Shown: positions 32,959 through 41,168 of the stretch, piece after piece
How the letters are laid out: every line of letters starts with the position of its first letter
Position numbering within the stretch: the first letter of the stretch is position 1
Assembly (NCBI GenBank): GCA_035551355.1
Contig: DASZNF010000075.1
Span: 1 to 51,515, forward strand
DNA: 51,515 bases
Source of the DNA: DATATV01 sp035551355
Lineage (GTDB): Bacteria > Actinomycetota > Actinomycetes > Mycobacteriales > Pseudonocardiaceae
Reading direction: 5' to 3'
Position numbers and translations under genes: made by a program
The notes under the pieces: generated by a model
Seen by the model: only the letters and a program-made list of their open reading frames with translations
Databases searched by the model: none
Told to the model about the DNA's origin: nothing

Positions 32959-34241
32959 TCCGGCCGCCGCCCGCGCGCCGCGGCGGCCCGGATGTCGCCG
33001 GAGCGAGCGTGCCCCTCGAACAACTCGACCCGGGCCGCCCGCCCGCACAGCTCACCGAGCGAGGCGCTGGCCTCCGGGTCGGTAACCTCCTGGTACGTCA
33101 CGGTTTTGAGGTATTTGCCGACCCACAGGCCGCCGGTGTAGCGGGCCGCCTTGCGGGTGGGCAGCACGTGATTGGTGCCGATCACCTTGTCCCCGTAGGA
33201 CACGCAGGTGTTGGCGCCCAGGAAGATCGCGCCGTACTGCTTCATCGCGGCCAGCGCCTCGCGCGGGTTCTCGGTGAGCACCTGCACGTGTTCGGCCGCG
33301 AACTCGTCGGCCACCGTGTACGCCTCGGCCAGATCGTCGACCAGGATCACCTGGCCGTGGTCGCGCCAGGCCGGTTCGGCGAAGTCCTTGGTGGGCATGC
33401 CGGGCAGGATCTGGTGCACCAGCTCGATCGCCTTGTCCGCCACGTCCGGCGAGTTGGTGATCAGGATGGCGGGTGAGTCCGGGCCGTGTTCGGCCTGGGA
33501 CAACAGGTCCACCGCCACGGTCTCCGGGTCGGCGTGCTCGTCGGCGATGATCAGGATCTCGGTCGGCCCGGCGAACAGGTCGATGCCGACCTCGCCGTAG
33601 AGCTGCCGCTTCGCCTCGGCCACGTACGCGTTCCCGGGCCCGGCCAGCAGATCGACCTTGCCGATGGTCTCGGTGCCCAGCGACATCGCGGCCACCGCGT
33701 GCACCCCGCCCAGCAGGTAGATCTCGTCCGCCCCGGCCAGGTGCATGGCCGCGACGGTGGCGGCCGGGATCTCGCCCCGGATCGGCGGGGTCGCGGCGAT
33801 CACCCGCGGTACCCCGGCCACCTTGGCGGTCACGATGGTCATGTGCGCCGACGCGGTCAGCGGATAGCGGCCGCCCGGGACGTACGCGCCGACCGACTGC
33901 ACCGGGATGTGCCGCTGCCCCAGGTGCACCCCGGGGCTGGGCTCGACCTCGAAGTCGACCAGCGAATCCCGTTGCGCCTGGGCGAAGGCCCGCACATTGG
34001 CCTGCACGGTGCGGATGTCGGCCACCACCTGTTCGGGCAACCCGGCCACGATGTCCGCGATTTCCTTGTCCGACAACCGGAACGAGGCGGGCGACCAGTT
34101 GTCGAACTTCTCCGAGTACTGCCGGACCGCCTCGTCGCCGCGGGCGCGGATGTCGGCGATGATGCCGGTGACCGTGGCCCGGACGGCGCTGAGGTCCGCG
34201 GTCACCTGCTCGGCCGGGATGGCCGCCTTCACCTGACGCAC
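32928..34241 (-). CDS. histidinol-dehydrogenase-family protein, HpsN-like
   Basis: A 437-residue zinc-dependent dehydrogenase of the HisD fold, about the normal length. Motifs include VGAYVPGGRYPLTASAHM, LLAGPGNAYVAEAK and SQAEHGPDSPAILI. The GGRYPLTASAH form is closer to the sulfopropanediol dehydrogenase (HpsN) type than to biosynthetic HisD, which usually reads GGTAPLPST. No other his gene is near. It would oxidise a primary alcohol to an acid in two NAD-dependent steps; the substrate is inference. The GTG at 34241 has GGGAGG just upstream, so the longer 465-residue reading is rejected. Confidence 0.8.
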   Translation of the reverse strand: MRQVKAAIPAEQVTADLSAVRATVTGIIADIRARGDEAVRQYSEKFDNWSPASFRLSDKEIADIVAGLPEQVVADIRTVQANVRAFAQAQRDSLVDFEVEPSPGVHLGQRHIPVQSVGAYVPGGRYPLTASAHMTIVTAKVAGVPRVIAATPPIRGEIPAATVAAMHLAGADEIYLLGGVHAVAAMSLGTETIGKVDLLAGPGNAYVAEAKRQLYGEVGIDLFAGPTEILIIADEHADPETVAVDLLSQAEHGPDSPAILITNSPDVADKAIELVHQILPGMPTKDFAEPAWRDHGQVILVDDLAEAYTVADEFAAEHVQVLTENPREALAAMKQYGAIFLGANTCVSYGDKVIGTNHVLPTRKAARYTGGLWVGKYLKTVTYQEVTDPEASASLGELCGRAARVELFEGHARSGDIRAAAARGRRPDWLADAIAGR

Positions 34242-34344
34242 GGGTCCTCCCAAGAACGTGAAGTGCTTACCCGGCAACGATGCTGGCCGGATGGGCGGCA
34301 GGGCAACGGGTGCGGGCATTCCCAAGCCGTCTGGCTCGCATCCG

Positions 34345-35091
34345 TCAGGCTGATTGCCGCGCGCCGGTCCAGCCCAGCGAGGTCAGCGTCAGTTCCTGGC
34401 AGGTGCCGCGCCTTCCTTGTCCGGCCAGGAAAGCCACCGCCTCGGCCACCTCGGCCAGGCCGACCGCGGCATCCGAGGGCAGCCCGTTGGACACCAGCAG
34501 CGGCGCGGTGCGCGGCGAGTCCACCGGCGCGTCCACCGCCAGCAGACAGGCCCGGATGCCCTCGGCCCGCAGTTCGGCCGCGGCGGTGCGCACCAGCGCC
34601 CGGACCGCGCCGTAACCGGCGGCCAGCAGCCCGTCCTCGCCCGGCCATGAGCCGCCGGCCACGCCGTTGACCAGCTGGATCAGGCAGCCGCCCGGGCCGC
34701 TGGCCCGCAGCACCCGCACCGACTCGGTGAGGAACACGAACGCGGCCTCGGCCATCGCCCCGGTCCACCGCTGGAATCCGGCCAGCTCGGCGTCCGCGAC
34801 CGGGCCGCCGCCGGGTGGTTCGCCGGGCACGGGCCGGGCCGGGGTGGTCGCGTTGACCACCAGGTCCAGCCGGCCGAACTCGACGGCCGCGGTACGCAGC
34901 GCGGCCCCGATCCCGGCCGGGTCGCGCAGGTCGGCGCGCAGCGGCAGGGCACCGCGGTCGCGCACCCGGTCCAGGGTCTGCGGGTTGCGGGCGATCCCGG
35001 CAACCCGCCAGTTCTCGGCGAGCAGCCGGTCGATGATCGCGCCGCCCACGTCGCGCGCGCCGAGCACCACGGCGCCGAGTTCGCTGGCCAC
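34345..35091 (-). CDS. atypical SDR-like protein
   Basis: A 248-residue Rossmann-fold protein. The dinucleotide turn is degenerate (VLGARDVGGAI), and at the expected YxxxK the sequence is Y160-GAV-R164, with Arg replacing Lys. The NAG motif is VNATTPAR. Such SDRs may be weak or non-catalytic, or use another cofactor. The GTG start lies six bases after TACCAT. It is divergent from the LLM oxidoreductase gene and could be regulated together with it. Confidence 0.7.
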   Translation of the reverse strand: MASELGAVVLGARDVGGAIIDRLLAENWRVAGIARNPQTLDRVRDRGALPLRADLRDPAGIGAALRTAAVEFGRLDLVVNATTPARPVPGEPPGGGPVADAELAGFQRWTGAMAEAAFVFLTESVRVLRASGPGGCLIQLVNGVAGGSWPGEDGLLAAGYGAVRALVRTAAAELRAEGIRACLLAVDAPVDSPRTAPLLVSNGLPSDAAVGLAEVAEAVAFLAGQGRRGTCQELTLTSLGWTGARQSA

Positions 35092-35097
35092 CGGCCG

Positions 35098-35103
35098 ATG
35101 GTA
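35098..35103 (-). promoter_or_regulatory. -10 hexamer of a leaderless promoter
   Basis: TACCAT followed by six bases and the GTG of the SDR-like gene. Confidence 0.5.
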
Positions 35104-35130
35104 GGCAGCGCTGGAGAAATGGCTGCAATA

Positions 35131-35159
35131 TTGATCGACGATGCGAACGGGACTACCTT
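35131..35159 (+). promoter_or_regulatory. promoter of the LLM oxidoreductase gene
   Basis: TTGATC at 35131-35136 and TACCTT at 35154-35159 are 17 bases apart. The start codon is at 35211, giving a leader of about 45 bases with GAGGGGAA as ribosome-binding site. It is the best sigma-70-type promoter seen outside the KstR-type and conservon ones. Confidence 0.65.
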
Positions 35160-35210
35160 GTTCGACGAAAGACGAAGAAATGACATGACCGGCGGCAAGA
35201 GGGGAAACTG

Positions 35211-36068
35211 ATGACCGCCAAGCAGTTCCGGTTCGGCGTCAACCTGATCGGCGGAACCGACAAGAAGGCCTGGCAGGACGGGGCCCGGCAGGCCGAGGAT
35301 CTGGGCTACGACGTGATCATGGTGCCCGATCACCTTGGCATGCCCGCCCCGTTCCCGGCGCTGGTGTCCGCGGCCGAGGTGACCACCCGGCCCCGGCTGG
35401 GCACCTTCGTGTCCAATGTCGGGTTCTACCGGCCCGCGGTGCTGGCCCGGGACGTGGCCGGCACCGACCAGCTCACCGACGGACGCCTGGAGATCGGCCT
35501 CGGCGCGGGCTACGAGCAGTGGGAGTTCGAGGCGGCCGAGCTGCCGTTTCCCAGCGCCAAGGAACGCACCGACCACCTGGTGCACACGGTCACCGAGCTG
35601 AACCGGCTGCTGGCCGACCCCGACTACTCGCCCAAGCCCGCGCAGCAGCCGGTGCCGGTGATGGTGGCCGGCAGCGGCAACCGGGTGCTGCGGCTGGCCG
35701 CGCGGCAGGCGCAGATCGTGGGCCTGGCCGGGCTGTCCGGCCAGGTGCGCGACGGGGTGGCCGATCCGCTGGCCGACCGGGTGGACTTCGTGCGCGAGGC
35801 GGCGGGCGAGCGGTTCGCCGAGCTCGAACTCAACCTGCTGATCCAGGGCATCGGCGTGGACACGATGCCGGATCTGACCATGGCCGGCCGGCGGGCCCCG
35901 GACTTCAGTCAGGAACAGTTGCTGGGGCTGCCCAACGTGCTGCACGGCTCGGCCGGCGAGATCGCCGATAAGCTGCACCGGCTCCGGGAAACCTATGGCA
36001 TCACGTACTTCGCCGTGCTGCAGCCCGGCATGACCGACCTCGCCAAGGTGATCAGCCTGCTGCGCTGA
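35211..36068 (+). CDS. LLM-class F420-dependent oxidoreductase
   Basis: A 285-residue luciferase-like TIM-barrel enzyme. It shows FGVNLIGG at the start, DLGYDVIMVPDHLGMPAP, the RPAVLARDVAGTDQLTDGRLEIGLGAGYE segment and VMVAGSGNRVLRLAARQA. This is the pattern of the TIGR03621/MSMEG_2516-like F420 group. The cofactor would be reduced F420, the substrate an unknown carbonyl, alkene or nitro compound. The ATG has GAGGGGAA upstream. Its stop overlaps that of the convergent LysR gene by 17 bases. Confidence 0.88.
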   Translation: MTAKQFRFGVNLIGGTDKKAWQDGARQAEDLGYDVIMVPDHLGMPAPFPALVSAAEVTTRPRLGTFVSNVGFYRPAVLARDVAGTDQLTDGRLEIGLGAGYEQWEFEAAELPFPSAKERTDHLVHTVTELNRLLADPDYSPKPAQQPVPVMVAGSGNRVLRLAARQAQIVGLAGLSGQVRDGVADPLADRVDFVREAAGERFAELELNLLIQGIGVDTMPDLTMAGRRAPDFSQEQLLGLPNVLHGSAGEIADKLHRLRETYGITYFAVLQPGMTDLAKVISLLR

Positions 36069-36990
36069 CCGGGTTTTCCGCCAGTTCGGCGGCCACGTCG
36101 CGCAGCACGGACAGCAGCCAGGCGTGGCCGCTCTCGGCGGCCTTGGTGGGCAGCCACCAGAACCCCTCGATCAGCTCCACCTCACCGAACGGCGGTTCGA
36201 CCACGGCCAGCCGGCCCGACCGGGCCATCCGGTGGGCCAGCCGCTGCGGCACCACCGCCACCATGTCGGTGCCGGCCACCGCCAGCGGCAGCGCCAGCCA
36301 GCCGACCACGGACACCTTGGTGTGCCGGTTGATGCCCAGCTCGCCCAGCGCCCGGTCCACCGGGGTGAAGTTGGACCGGCCGAACCGGGCCACCACATGC
36401 GGCAGCTCCTCAAAGTCGGCCAGGCTCAGCCGGCCGTTGCGCAGCCGCGGGTTGGCCCGGTCCACCACGCACACCATCCGGTCCCGGAACAACAGTTCCG
36501 AGTCGCCGGGAAAGTCGTAGCCCAGCGGCCCGATCAGGATGTCGTTGTCCACCAGCGCCCGGTCGGACAGCCGGATGTCGTCGGCCAGATCCAGGAACTC
36601 CAACCGGATTCCCGGCGCGGCGGCCCGCATCCGGTTGCGCAGCAACGGATGCACCACCGACAACGCGAAGTCGCTGAGCATGAACCGGAAGGACCGGGTG
36701 CAGGTGGCCGGGTCGAAGTCGAAGTCCTCGTCCACGTGCAGCGCCTCGTGGGCCAGCCGCACCGCCTCCTGCACCTGCGGCAGCAGTTCCCGGGCCAGCG
36801 GGGTCAGCTCGTAGTCGCGGCCGTCCCGGACCAGCAACTCGTCGTCGAAGTGCCGCCGCAGGCGGGCCAGCGCGCCGCTCATCGCGGGCTGGCTCATGTT
36901 CACCCGGGATCCGGCATGGGTGACGTTGACCTCCTCCAACAGCGCCTTGAGCGCGGTGAGCAGGTTGAGGTCGGTGCCACCAAGCGACAT
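36052..36990 (-). CDS. LysR-family transcriptional regulator (first of a paralogous pair)
   Basis: A 312-residue regulator. The N-terminal winged helix reads NLLTALKALLEEVNVTHAG and NMSQPAMSGALARLRRHFDDELLVRDGRD; the effector domain follows from about residue 90. The form resembles NodD/PcpR-like LysRs. The ATG at 36990 has GGGAGGGT upstream. It is divergent from, and closely related to, the LysR gene at 37115, with a 124-bp shared intergenic region. The effector is unknown; genes on both sides are plausible targets. Confidence 0.9.
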   Translation of the reverse strand: MSLGGTDLNLLTALKALLEEVNVTHAGSRVNMSQPAMSGALARLRRHFDDELLVRDGRDYELTPLARELLPQVQEAVRLAHEALHVDEDFDFDPATCTRSFRFMLSDFALSVVHPLLRNRMRAAAPGIRLEFLDLADDIRLSDRALVDNDILIGPLGYDFPGDSELLFRDRMVCVVDRANPRLRNGRLSLADFEELPHVVARFGRSNFTPVDRALGELGINRHTKVSVVGWLALPLAVAGTDMVAVVPQRLAHRMARSGRLAVVEPPFGEVELIEGFWWLPTKAAESGHAWLLSVLRDVAAELAENPVSAAG

Positions 36991-37114
36991 GCCTGACCCT
37001 CCCGTTTCGCTGTGAATCGACTGTGCCGTTTCCGGTTTCACCGCACGTCGAGACCATTGCCTAGCATAATTCCGTGCGGACGGGCAGCGCGGCCATGATT
37101 CGAGGTGAACCGGC
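36991..37114. promoter_or_regulatory. shared intergenic region of two divergent LysR genes
   Basis: The 124 bp are AT-richer than the genes. A CATAAT hexamer at 37065-37070 may be a -10 box for the plus-strand gene, but no well-spaced -35 is seen. LysR-type T-N11-A sites cannot be fixed by eye. Confidence 0.4.
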
Positions 37115-38056
37115 ATGACGACGGGGCGGACGGCGGGGCGCCTGAAGAATGTCGACCTCAACCTGCTGCTGTCGCTGCACGCGCTGTTGCAGGAGCGCAA
37201 CGTCACGCACGCGGGCAACCGGATCAACATGAGCCAGCCGGCGATGAGCGGGGCGCTGGCCCGGTTGCGCAGGCATTTCGACGACGAGTTGCTGGTGCGC
37301 GATGGGCGCGATCACGAGCTGACTCCGTTGGCCGAGAAGCTCCGGCCCGCGGTGGCCGAGGCGATCGCGTCGATGGAGCGGGTGCTGGGCGCACGGCCGG
37401 ATTTCGACCCGGCGGAAAGCGCGCGCACCTTCGCCATCTGCGTGTCCGACTACGCGCTGACCGTGCTGGCCGAGCCGCTGATCAGCGTGCTGGGCGAGCA
37501 GGCCGCGCACGTGGACGTGGTGTTCGACCCGATTCCGCCGGTGGGCTCGGACATGAATCTGGCCCTGTTGCGCCACGATCTGATCGTGGGTCCCGCCGGG
37601 TACGGTTTTCCCGGCCGCAGGCAGCCGGTGTTCACCGACGAGTTCGTGTGCGTGGTGGCCGCAGGCAACCCCCGGGCGCTGGGCGGTTCGCTCACCCTGG
37701 CCGACCTGGCCGAGATGCGGCACGCGGTGGCCCGGTTCGCCCCCGGTCAGGGCGCTTCGCTCACCCCGGCCGACCAGGCGCTGGCCAGGGCCGGGGTGCA
37801 CCGGCAGGTCGAGGCGGCCGTGCAGGGGCTGCTGGCGGTGCCGTTCGCGGTCAGCGGCACCGATCTGTGCGCGTTCGTGCCGCGCCGGCTGGCCACCCGG
37901 TGCGCGGACGTGCTGGATCTGGCCATCGTGCGGACCCCGCTGGAGCCGGCGCAGCTGGTGGAGACCGCGCACTGGCACCCGGCGCAGTCCGGCGATCCGG
38001 CCCTGCGCTGGCTGCGCACGGCGTTGCACGAGGTAGCCGTACGTCTGGAGTCGTAG
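37115..38056 (+). CDS. LysR-family transcriptional regulator (second of a paralogous pair)
   Basis: A 313-residue regulator whose helix-turn-helix (about 10-70) is nearly identical to the divergent neighbour: NVTHAGNRINMSQPAMSGALARLRRHFDDELLVRDGRD. The effector domain has diverged more, so the pair may bind the same DNA but sense different ligands. The ATG has GAGGTG nearby. The FAH-family gene lies 67 bp downstream in the same direction. Confidence 0.9.
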   Translation: MTTGRTAGRLKNVDLNLLLSLHALLQERNVTHAGNRINMSQPAMSGALARLRRHFDDELLVRDGRDHELTPLAEKLRPAVAEAIASMERVLGARPDFDPAESARTFAICVSDYALTVLAEPLISVLGEQAAHVDVVFDPIPPVGSDMNLALLRHDLIVGPAGYGFPGRRQPVFTDEFVCVVAAGNPRALGGSLTLADLAEMRHAVARFAPGQGASLTPADQALARAGVHRQVEAAVQGLLAVPFAVSGTDLCAFVPRRLATRCADVLDLAIVRTPLEPAQLVETAHWHPAQSGDPALRWLRTALHEVAVRLES

Positions 38057-38110
38057 TCGGGCATGGCAGCTATCGACGATTCTGATTGGTCAGCGCCGAT
38101 CGGGCGTTCC

Positions 38111-38116
38111 TAGCAT
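38111..38116 (+). promoter_or_regulatory. -10 hexamer of a leaderless promoter
   Basis: TAGCAT lies seven bases before the GTG at 38124 of the FAH-family gene. A TTGGTC at 38085-38090 is a little too far (20 bases) for a good -35. Confidence 0.45.
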
Positions 38117-38123
38117 CGGTGTG

Positions 38124-39089
38124 GTGACCGATTCCGCGTTCGCCCTTGGCACGTTCCGCACCGAGCACGGGACCGAGTTTCCCGGTGTGGTGGTGGACGG
38201 CCGGGTCCGCCGCATCGACGCGCCGAACGTCGCCGCGCTGCTGGCCGGCTGGGATGCCGCGCTGGCCTATGTCGGCGAGCTGGCCGGTTCCGCTTCCTCG
38301 GACTGGCGGCCGCTGGACTCGGTGACCCCCGCACCGCCGTTGGCGCCCGGCCAGATCCTGCAGGCGGGCGCCAACTACCGGCAGCACGTGATCGACCTCG
38401 TCATGTCCGAATCGGACGATGACGGTCAGGGTCGCACGCCCGAGGAGAAACGGGCCTACGGCGCGGAGATGATGGACCGCCGGGCCGCTGAGGGCACACC
38501 CTACGTGTTCCTTGGTTCCCCCAGCGCGTTGTGCGGCGCCACCGACGACATCGTGCTGCCGGCCGAGGGCCACGAGCACGACTGGGAACTGGAACTGGCG
38601 CTGGTGATCGGCCGGCCCGGCCGGCGCATCGATCCCGCCGACGCGCTGGATCACGTGGCCGCGTACACCATCGCCAACGACATCACCACCCGCGATCGGC
38701 TCTACCGCTCGGATCTGGCCAAACTGGGCGCCGACTGGGTGGCCGCGAAGAACTCGCCCACCTTCCTGCCCGTCGGCCCGCACCTGGTGCCCGCGACGTT
38801 CGTCAAGGATCCGATGGACCTGCGGATCACGTTGCGGCACAACGGAACCGTCCGCCAGGACGAGTCGACCTCCGATATGCTCTTCGACATTCCGCGGCTG
38901 ATCAGCTACGCCTCCGAGCTGGTCGCGCTGCGCCCCGGCGACCTGCTGCTCACCGGTTCCCCGGCGGGCAACGGCGCGCACTGGGGCGTGTTCCTGGCCC
39001 CCGGCGACGTGCTGGACGCGGAGATCACCGGCCTTGGCGCGCAACGCAACACCTGCGTCGCGGAAGTCCTGGCCCGAGCGGAAGGCTGA
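38124..39089 (+). CDS. fumarylacetoacetate hydrolase family protein
   Basis: A 321-residue FAH-fold enzyme. The N-terminal cap is followed by the FAH domain with QAGANYRQHVIDL, the metal and catalytic residues around GHEHDWELELALVIGRPG, and ANDITTRDR. The end reads GDLLLTGSPAGNG. Family members hydrolyse C-C bonds in ring-cleavage products, or act as isomerases/decarboxylases or hydratases. Either GTG (38121 or 38124) may start it; the -10 spacing favours the latter. The next gene encodes an extradiol-type dioxygenase nine bases downstream, so it may hydrolyse that product. Confidence 0.85.
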   Translation: MTDSAFALGTFRTEHGTEFPGVVVDGRVRRIDAPNVAALLAGWDAALAYVGELAGSASSDWRPLDSVTPAPPLAPGQILQAGANYRQHVIDLVMSESDDDGQGRTPEEKRAYGAEMMDRRAAEGTPYVFLGSPSALCGATDDIVLPAEGHEHDWELELALVIGRPGRRIDPADALDHVAAYTIANDITTRDRLYRSDLAKLGADWVAAKNSPTFLPVGPHLVPATFVKDPMDLRITLRHNGTVRQDESTSDMLFDIPRLISYASELVALRPGDLLLTGSPAGNGAHWGVFLAPGDVLDAEITGLGAQRNTCVAEVLARAEG

Positions 39090-39097
39090 GCACAGAC

Positions 39098-40036
39098 ATG
39101 CCCGACTCGCTGATCACCCACCTGCGGCACGTGGACCTGGCCGTGCCGGATTACGAGGTCCAGCGCCGGTTCTACGCCGAAACCTGGGGCCTGACCCAGA
39201 TCGCCGAGGACACCGGGATCAGTTTCTTCGCCGCCGAGGGCTCGCCCGAGCAGTACATCGTGCGGCTGCGCCGGGCCGGCGACAAGCGGATGGACCTGAT
39301 CTCCTACGGCGCAGACTCCCCTTCCGACGTGGACGCGCTGGCCGCACAGCTGGTCGCCGACGGCGTGCGACTGGCCGACGAACCGTCCGCTTTGGACACT
39401 CCTGGCGGCGGCTACGGGTTCCGGTTCTTCGACGTGGACGGCCGCACCGTCGAGGTGTCGGCCGACGTGGCCGCCCGGGCGCACCGGCCGGTGCAGGAAC
39501 GCGAGGCCATTCCGGTGCGCCTGTCGCACGTGGTGGTCAACTCGCCCGATCCCGCCCGCACCCGCGACTTCTACGCCCGACACCTGGGTTTCCGGCTGTC
39601 GGACACGCTGCACAACACGCACCTGGGCGACATGATGTACTTCCTGCGCTGCAACAACTTGCACCACAGCTTCGCCATCGCCCGCGGCCCGCACGTGTCG
39701 CTGCACCACGCCTCGTTCGAGATGCGCGGTATCGAAGAGTACATGCGCGGCACCGGCCGGGTCATGCGCGCGGGCACCCGCAAGGTGTGGGGGCCGGGCC
39801 GGCACAAGGCCGGGGACAACACGTTCTCCTACTTTCTGGACCCCAGCAACAACACCATGGAGTACACGACCGAACTTGCCGTGCTGGACGAGGATCGCTG
39901 GCACCCGCACGTGTACGACACCGCCGACCCGGCCGTGCAGGACGAGTGGGGCACCGCCGACCCGATGAGCGAGCTGATCGCCAAGGAAAGCTTCAACGAC
40001 CCCGATCCCGGACTGTTCCAGGCGCCACCGGTGTAA
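39098..40036 (+). CDS. two-domain VOC extradiol-type dioxygenase
   Basis: A 312-residue protein with two VOC modules, the layout of type I extradiol ring-cleavage dioxygenases. The likely iron ligands in the C-terminal module are His144 (RLSHVVVNSPD), His203 or His204 (VSLHHASFEM) and Glu255 (TMEYTTE). It would open a catechol-like ring next to the diol with oxygen. The N-terminal module (HLRHVDLAVPDYEVQRRFY) has lost ligands, as usual. Position next to two FAH-family hydrolases supports a meta-cleavage route. The start is the ATG at 39098. Confidence 0.83.
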   Translation: MPDSLITHLRHVDLAVPDYEVQRRFYAETWGLTQIAEDTGISFFAAEGSPEQYIVRLRRAGDKRMDLISYGADSPSDVDALAAQLVADGVRLADEPSALDTPGGGYGFRFFDVDGRTVEVSADVAARAHRPVQEREAIPVRLSHVVVNSPDPARTRDFYARHLGFRLSDTLHNTHLGDMMYFLRCNNLHHSFAIARGPHVSLHHASFEMRGIEEYMRGTGRVMRAGTRKVWGPGRHKAGDNTFSYFLDPSNNTMEYTTELAVLDEDRWHPHVYDTADPAVQDEWGTADPMSELIAKESFNDPDPGLFQAPPV

Positions 40037-40403
40037 TCGGTGGCCCGGCGCGGCCCACGCGTTCATCCCGCGGGGGCCGTGTCCGGCCGGGTCGTTGCGC
40101 GCGACACAGGCCGATGGCCCTGTTCCCGGCCGAACTCACCTGCATGGTGACCGAATGCGCGCCCGCAACCGGTCAGCGTGGCGACCAGCGGCATCCACGA
40201 CTGCTGACCGGGAGGAACTCTCGCACTACAGCGGCGTGGTGACCGGGTCGGCGTGCGCGGTGCCGACCCGGCCACCACCGGTGGATCGCGGCGGGGGTGG
40301 GGGCCGCGGGAACCACCGTGTCCGGGCGAAACGCTCGGCCGCGACGGAGCCGGGTCGCAGGGCAAGGCTGGGGTCGCAGGGCGGGGCGGGGGTCGCGATG
40401 AAG
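40037..40403. other. 367-bp convergent intergenic stretch
   Basis: The stretch lies between the stops of the dioxygenase gene and the minus-strand SDR gene. No frame has gene-like composition. Near its right end, GGGTCGCAGGGC-like units recur two to three times (about 40350-40395), a small direct repeat. I see no convincing terminator. Confidence 0.4.
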
Positions 40404-41168
40404 TCAGGTGGCGGCGTCCACCGCGTCGACGATCGCCTTGGCGCCGCCGTGCGAGGTGTAGCCGCCGTCCACCGGGATTTCCGCGCCGTGCAGGTAACTG
40501 GCCGCCTCGGACAGCAGGAATGCCACCACTTCGGCCACTTCTTCGGGCCGGCCCGGCCGGGCCAGCGGGGTCATGGACAGGTGCGCGTCGAGAAACGCCT
40601 GCGACGCGTTGGCCACCATCGGGGTGTCGATGTGGCCGGGATGGATGACGTTGACCCGGATTCCGCGTCGCCCGTACTCCAGTGCGGCCACTTTGGACAG
40701 TCCGCGCAGACCCCATTTGGCCGCGGTGTAGGCGACCGTGTGGTGCGCGGTCAGCGCGGCCACCGAGCCCACGTTCACGATCGCGCCGCCCTCGGGCATC
40801 AGCGGAGCCAGGGTGCGCATCCCCAGCATCGCGCCGGTCAGGTTGACCGCGAGCGCGCGGTCCCAGTCGGCCACCGAGACGTCGGCCAGCCGGGACCGCA
40901 CCGGCACGCCCGCGTTGTTCACCAAGCCGTGCAACGGAATTCCGTCCGCGCGCAACTCTTCGGCCAGCGCCTGCCAGTCCGCCTCCACGCTCACGTCCAG
41001 GTGCCGGTAGCGGACCCGCTCGGTCGCTTCGGCGAGCGCCTTCCCCTCCTCGTCCAGCACATCGGTGGCCACCACGGTGGCGCCCTCGGCGGCCAGCAGC
41101 GCCGCTTCGGCCGCGCCCTGGCCGCGGCCCGCGCCGGTGATCACGATCAACTTGCCGGTGAACCGCAT
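40404..41168 (-). CDS. SDR-family oxidoreductase
   Basis: A 254-residue classical SDR with VITGAGRGQGAAEA, NNAGVPV, Ser in NVGSVAAL and the catalytic YTAAK. The C-terminal HGAEIPVDGGYTSHGG is typical. The ATG at 41168 overlaps the FAH gene stop as TGATG, so the two are translationally coupled. It likely oxidises or reduces a hydroxy/keto group on an intermediate of the same route. Confidence 0.87.
   Translation of the reverse strand: MRFTGKLIVITGAGRGQGAAEAALLAAEGATVVATDVLDEEGKALAEATERVRYRHLDVSVEADWQALAEELRADGIPLHGLVNNAGVPVRSRLADVSVADWDRALAVNLTGAMLGMRTLAPLMPEGGAIVNVGSVAALTAHHTVAYTAAKWGLRGLSKVAALEYGRRGIRVNVIHPGHIDTPMVANASQAFLDAHLSMTPLARPGRPEEVAEVVAFLLSEAASYLHGAEIPVDGGYTSHGGAKAIVDAVDAAT

Noticed and set aside
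32928..34241. Biosynthetic hisD
   Set aside because: No hisC, hisB or other his gene is adjacent, and the central motif fits the HpsN-like branch better; called only as a family member.
40037..40403. Small ORFs in the convergent gap
   Set aside because: All frames are Arg/Gly/Pro-rich shadows without ribosome-binding sites; only a short G-rich repeat is visible.
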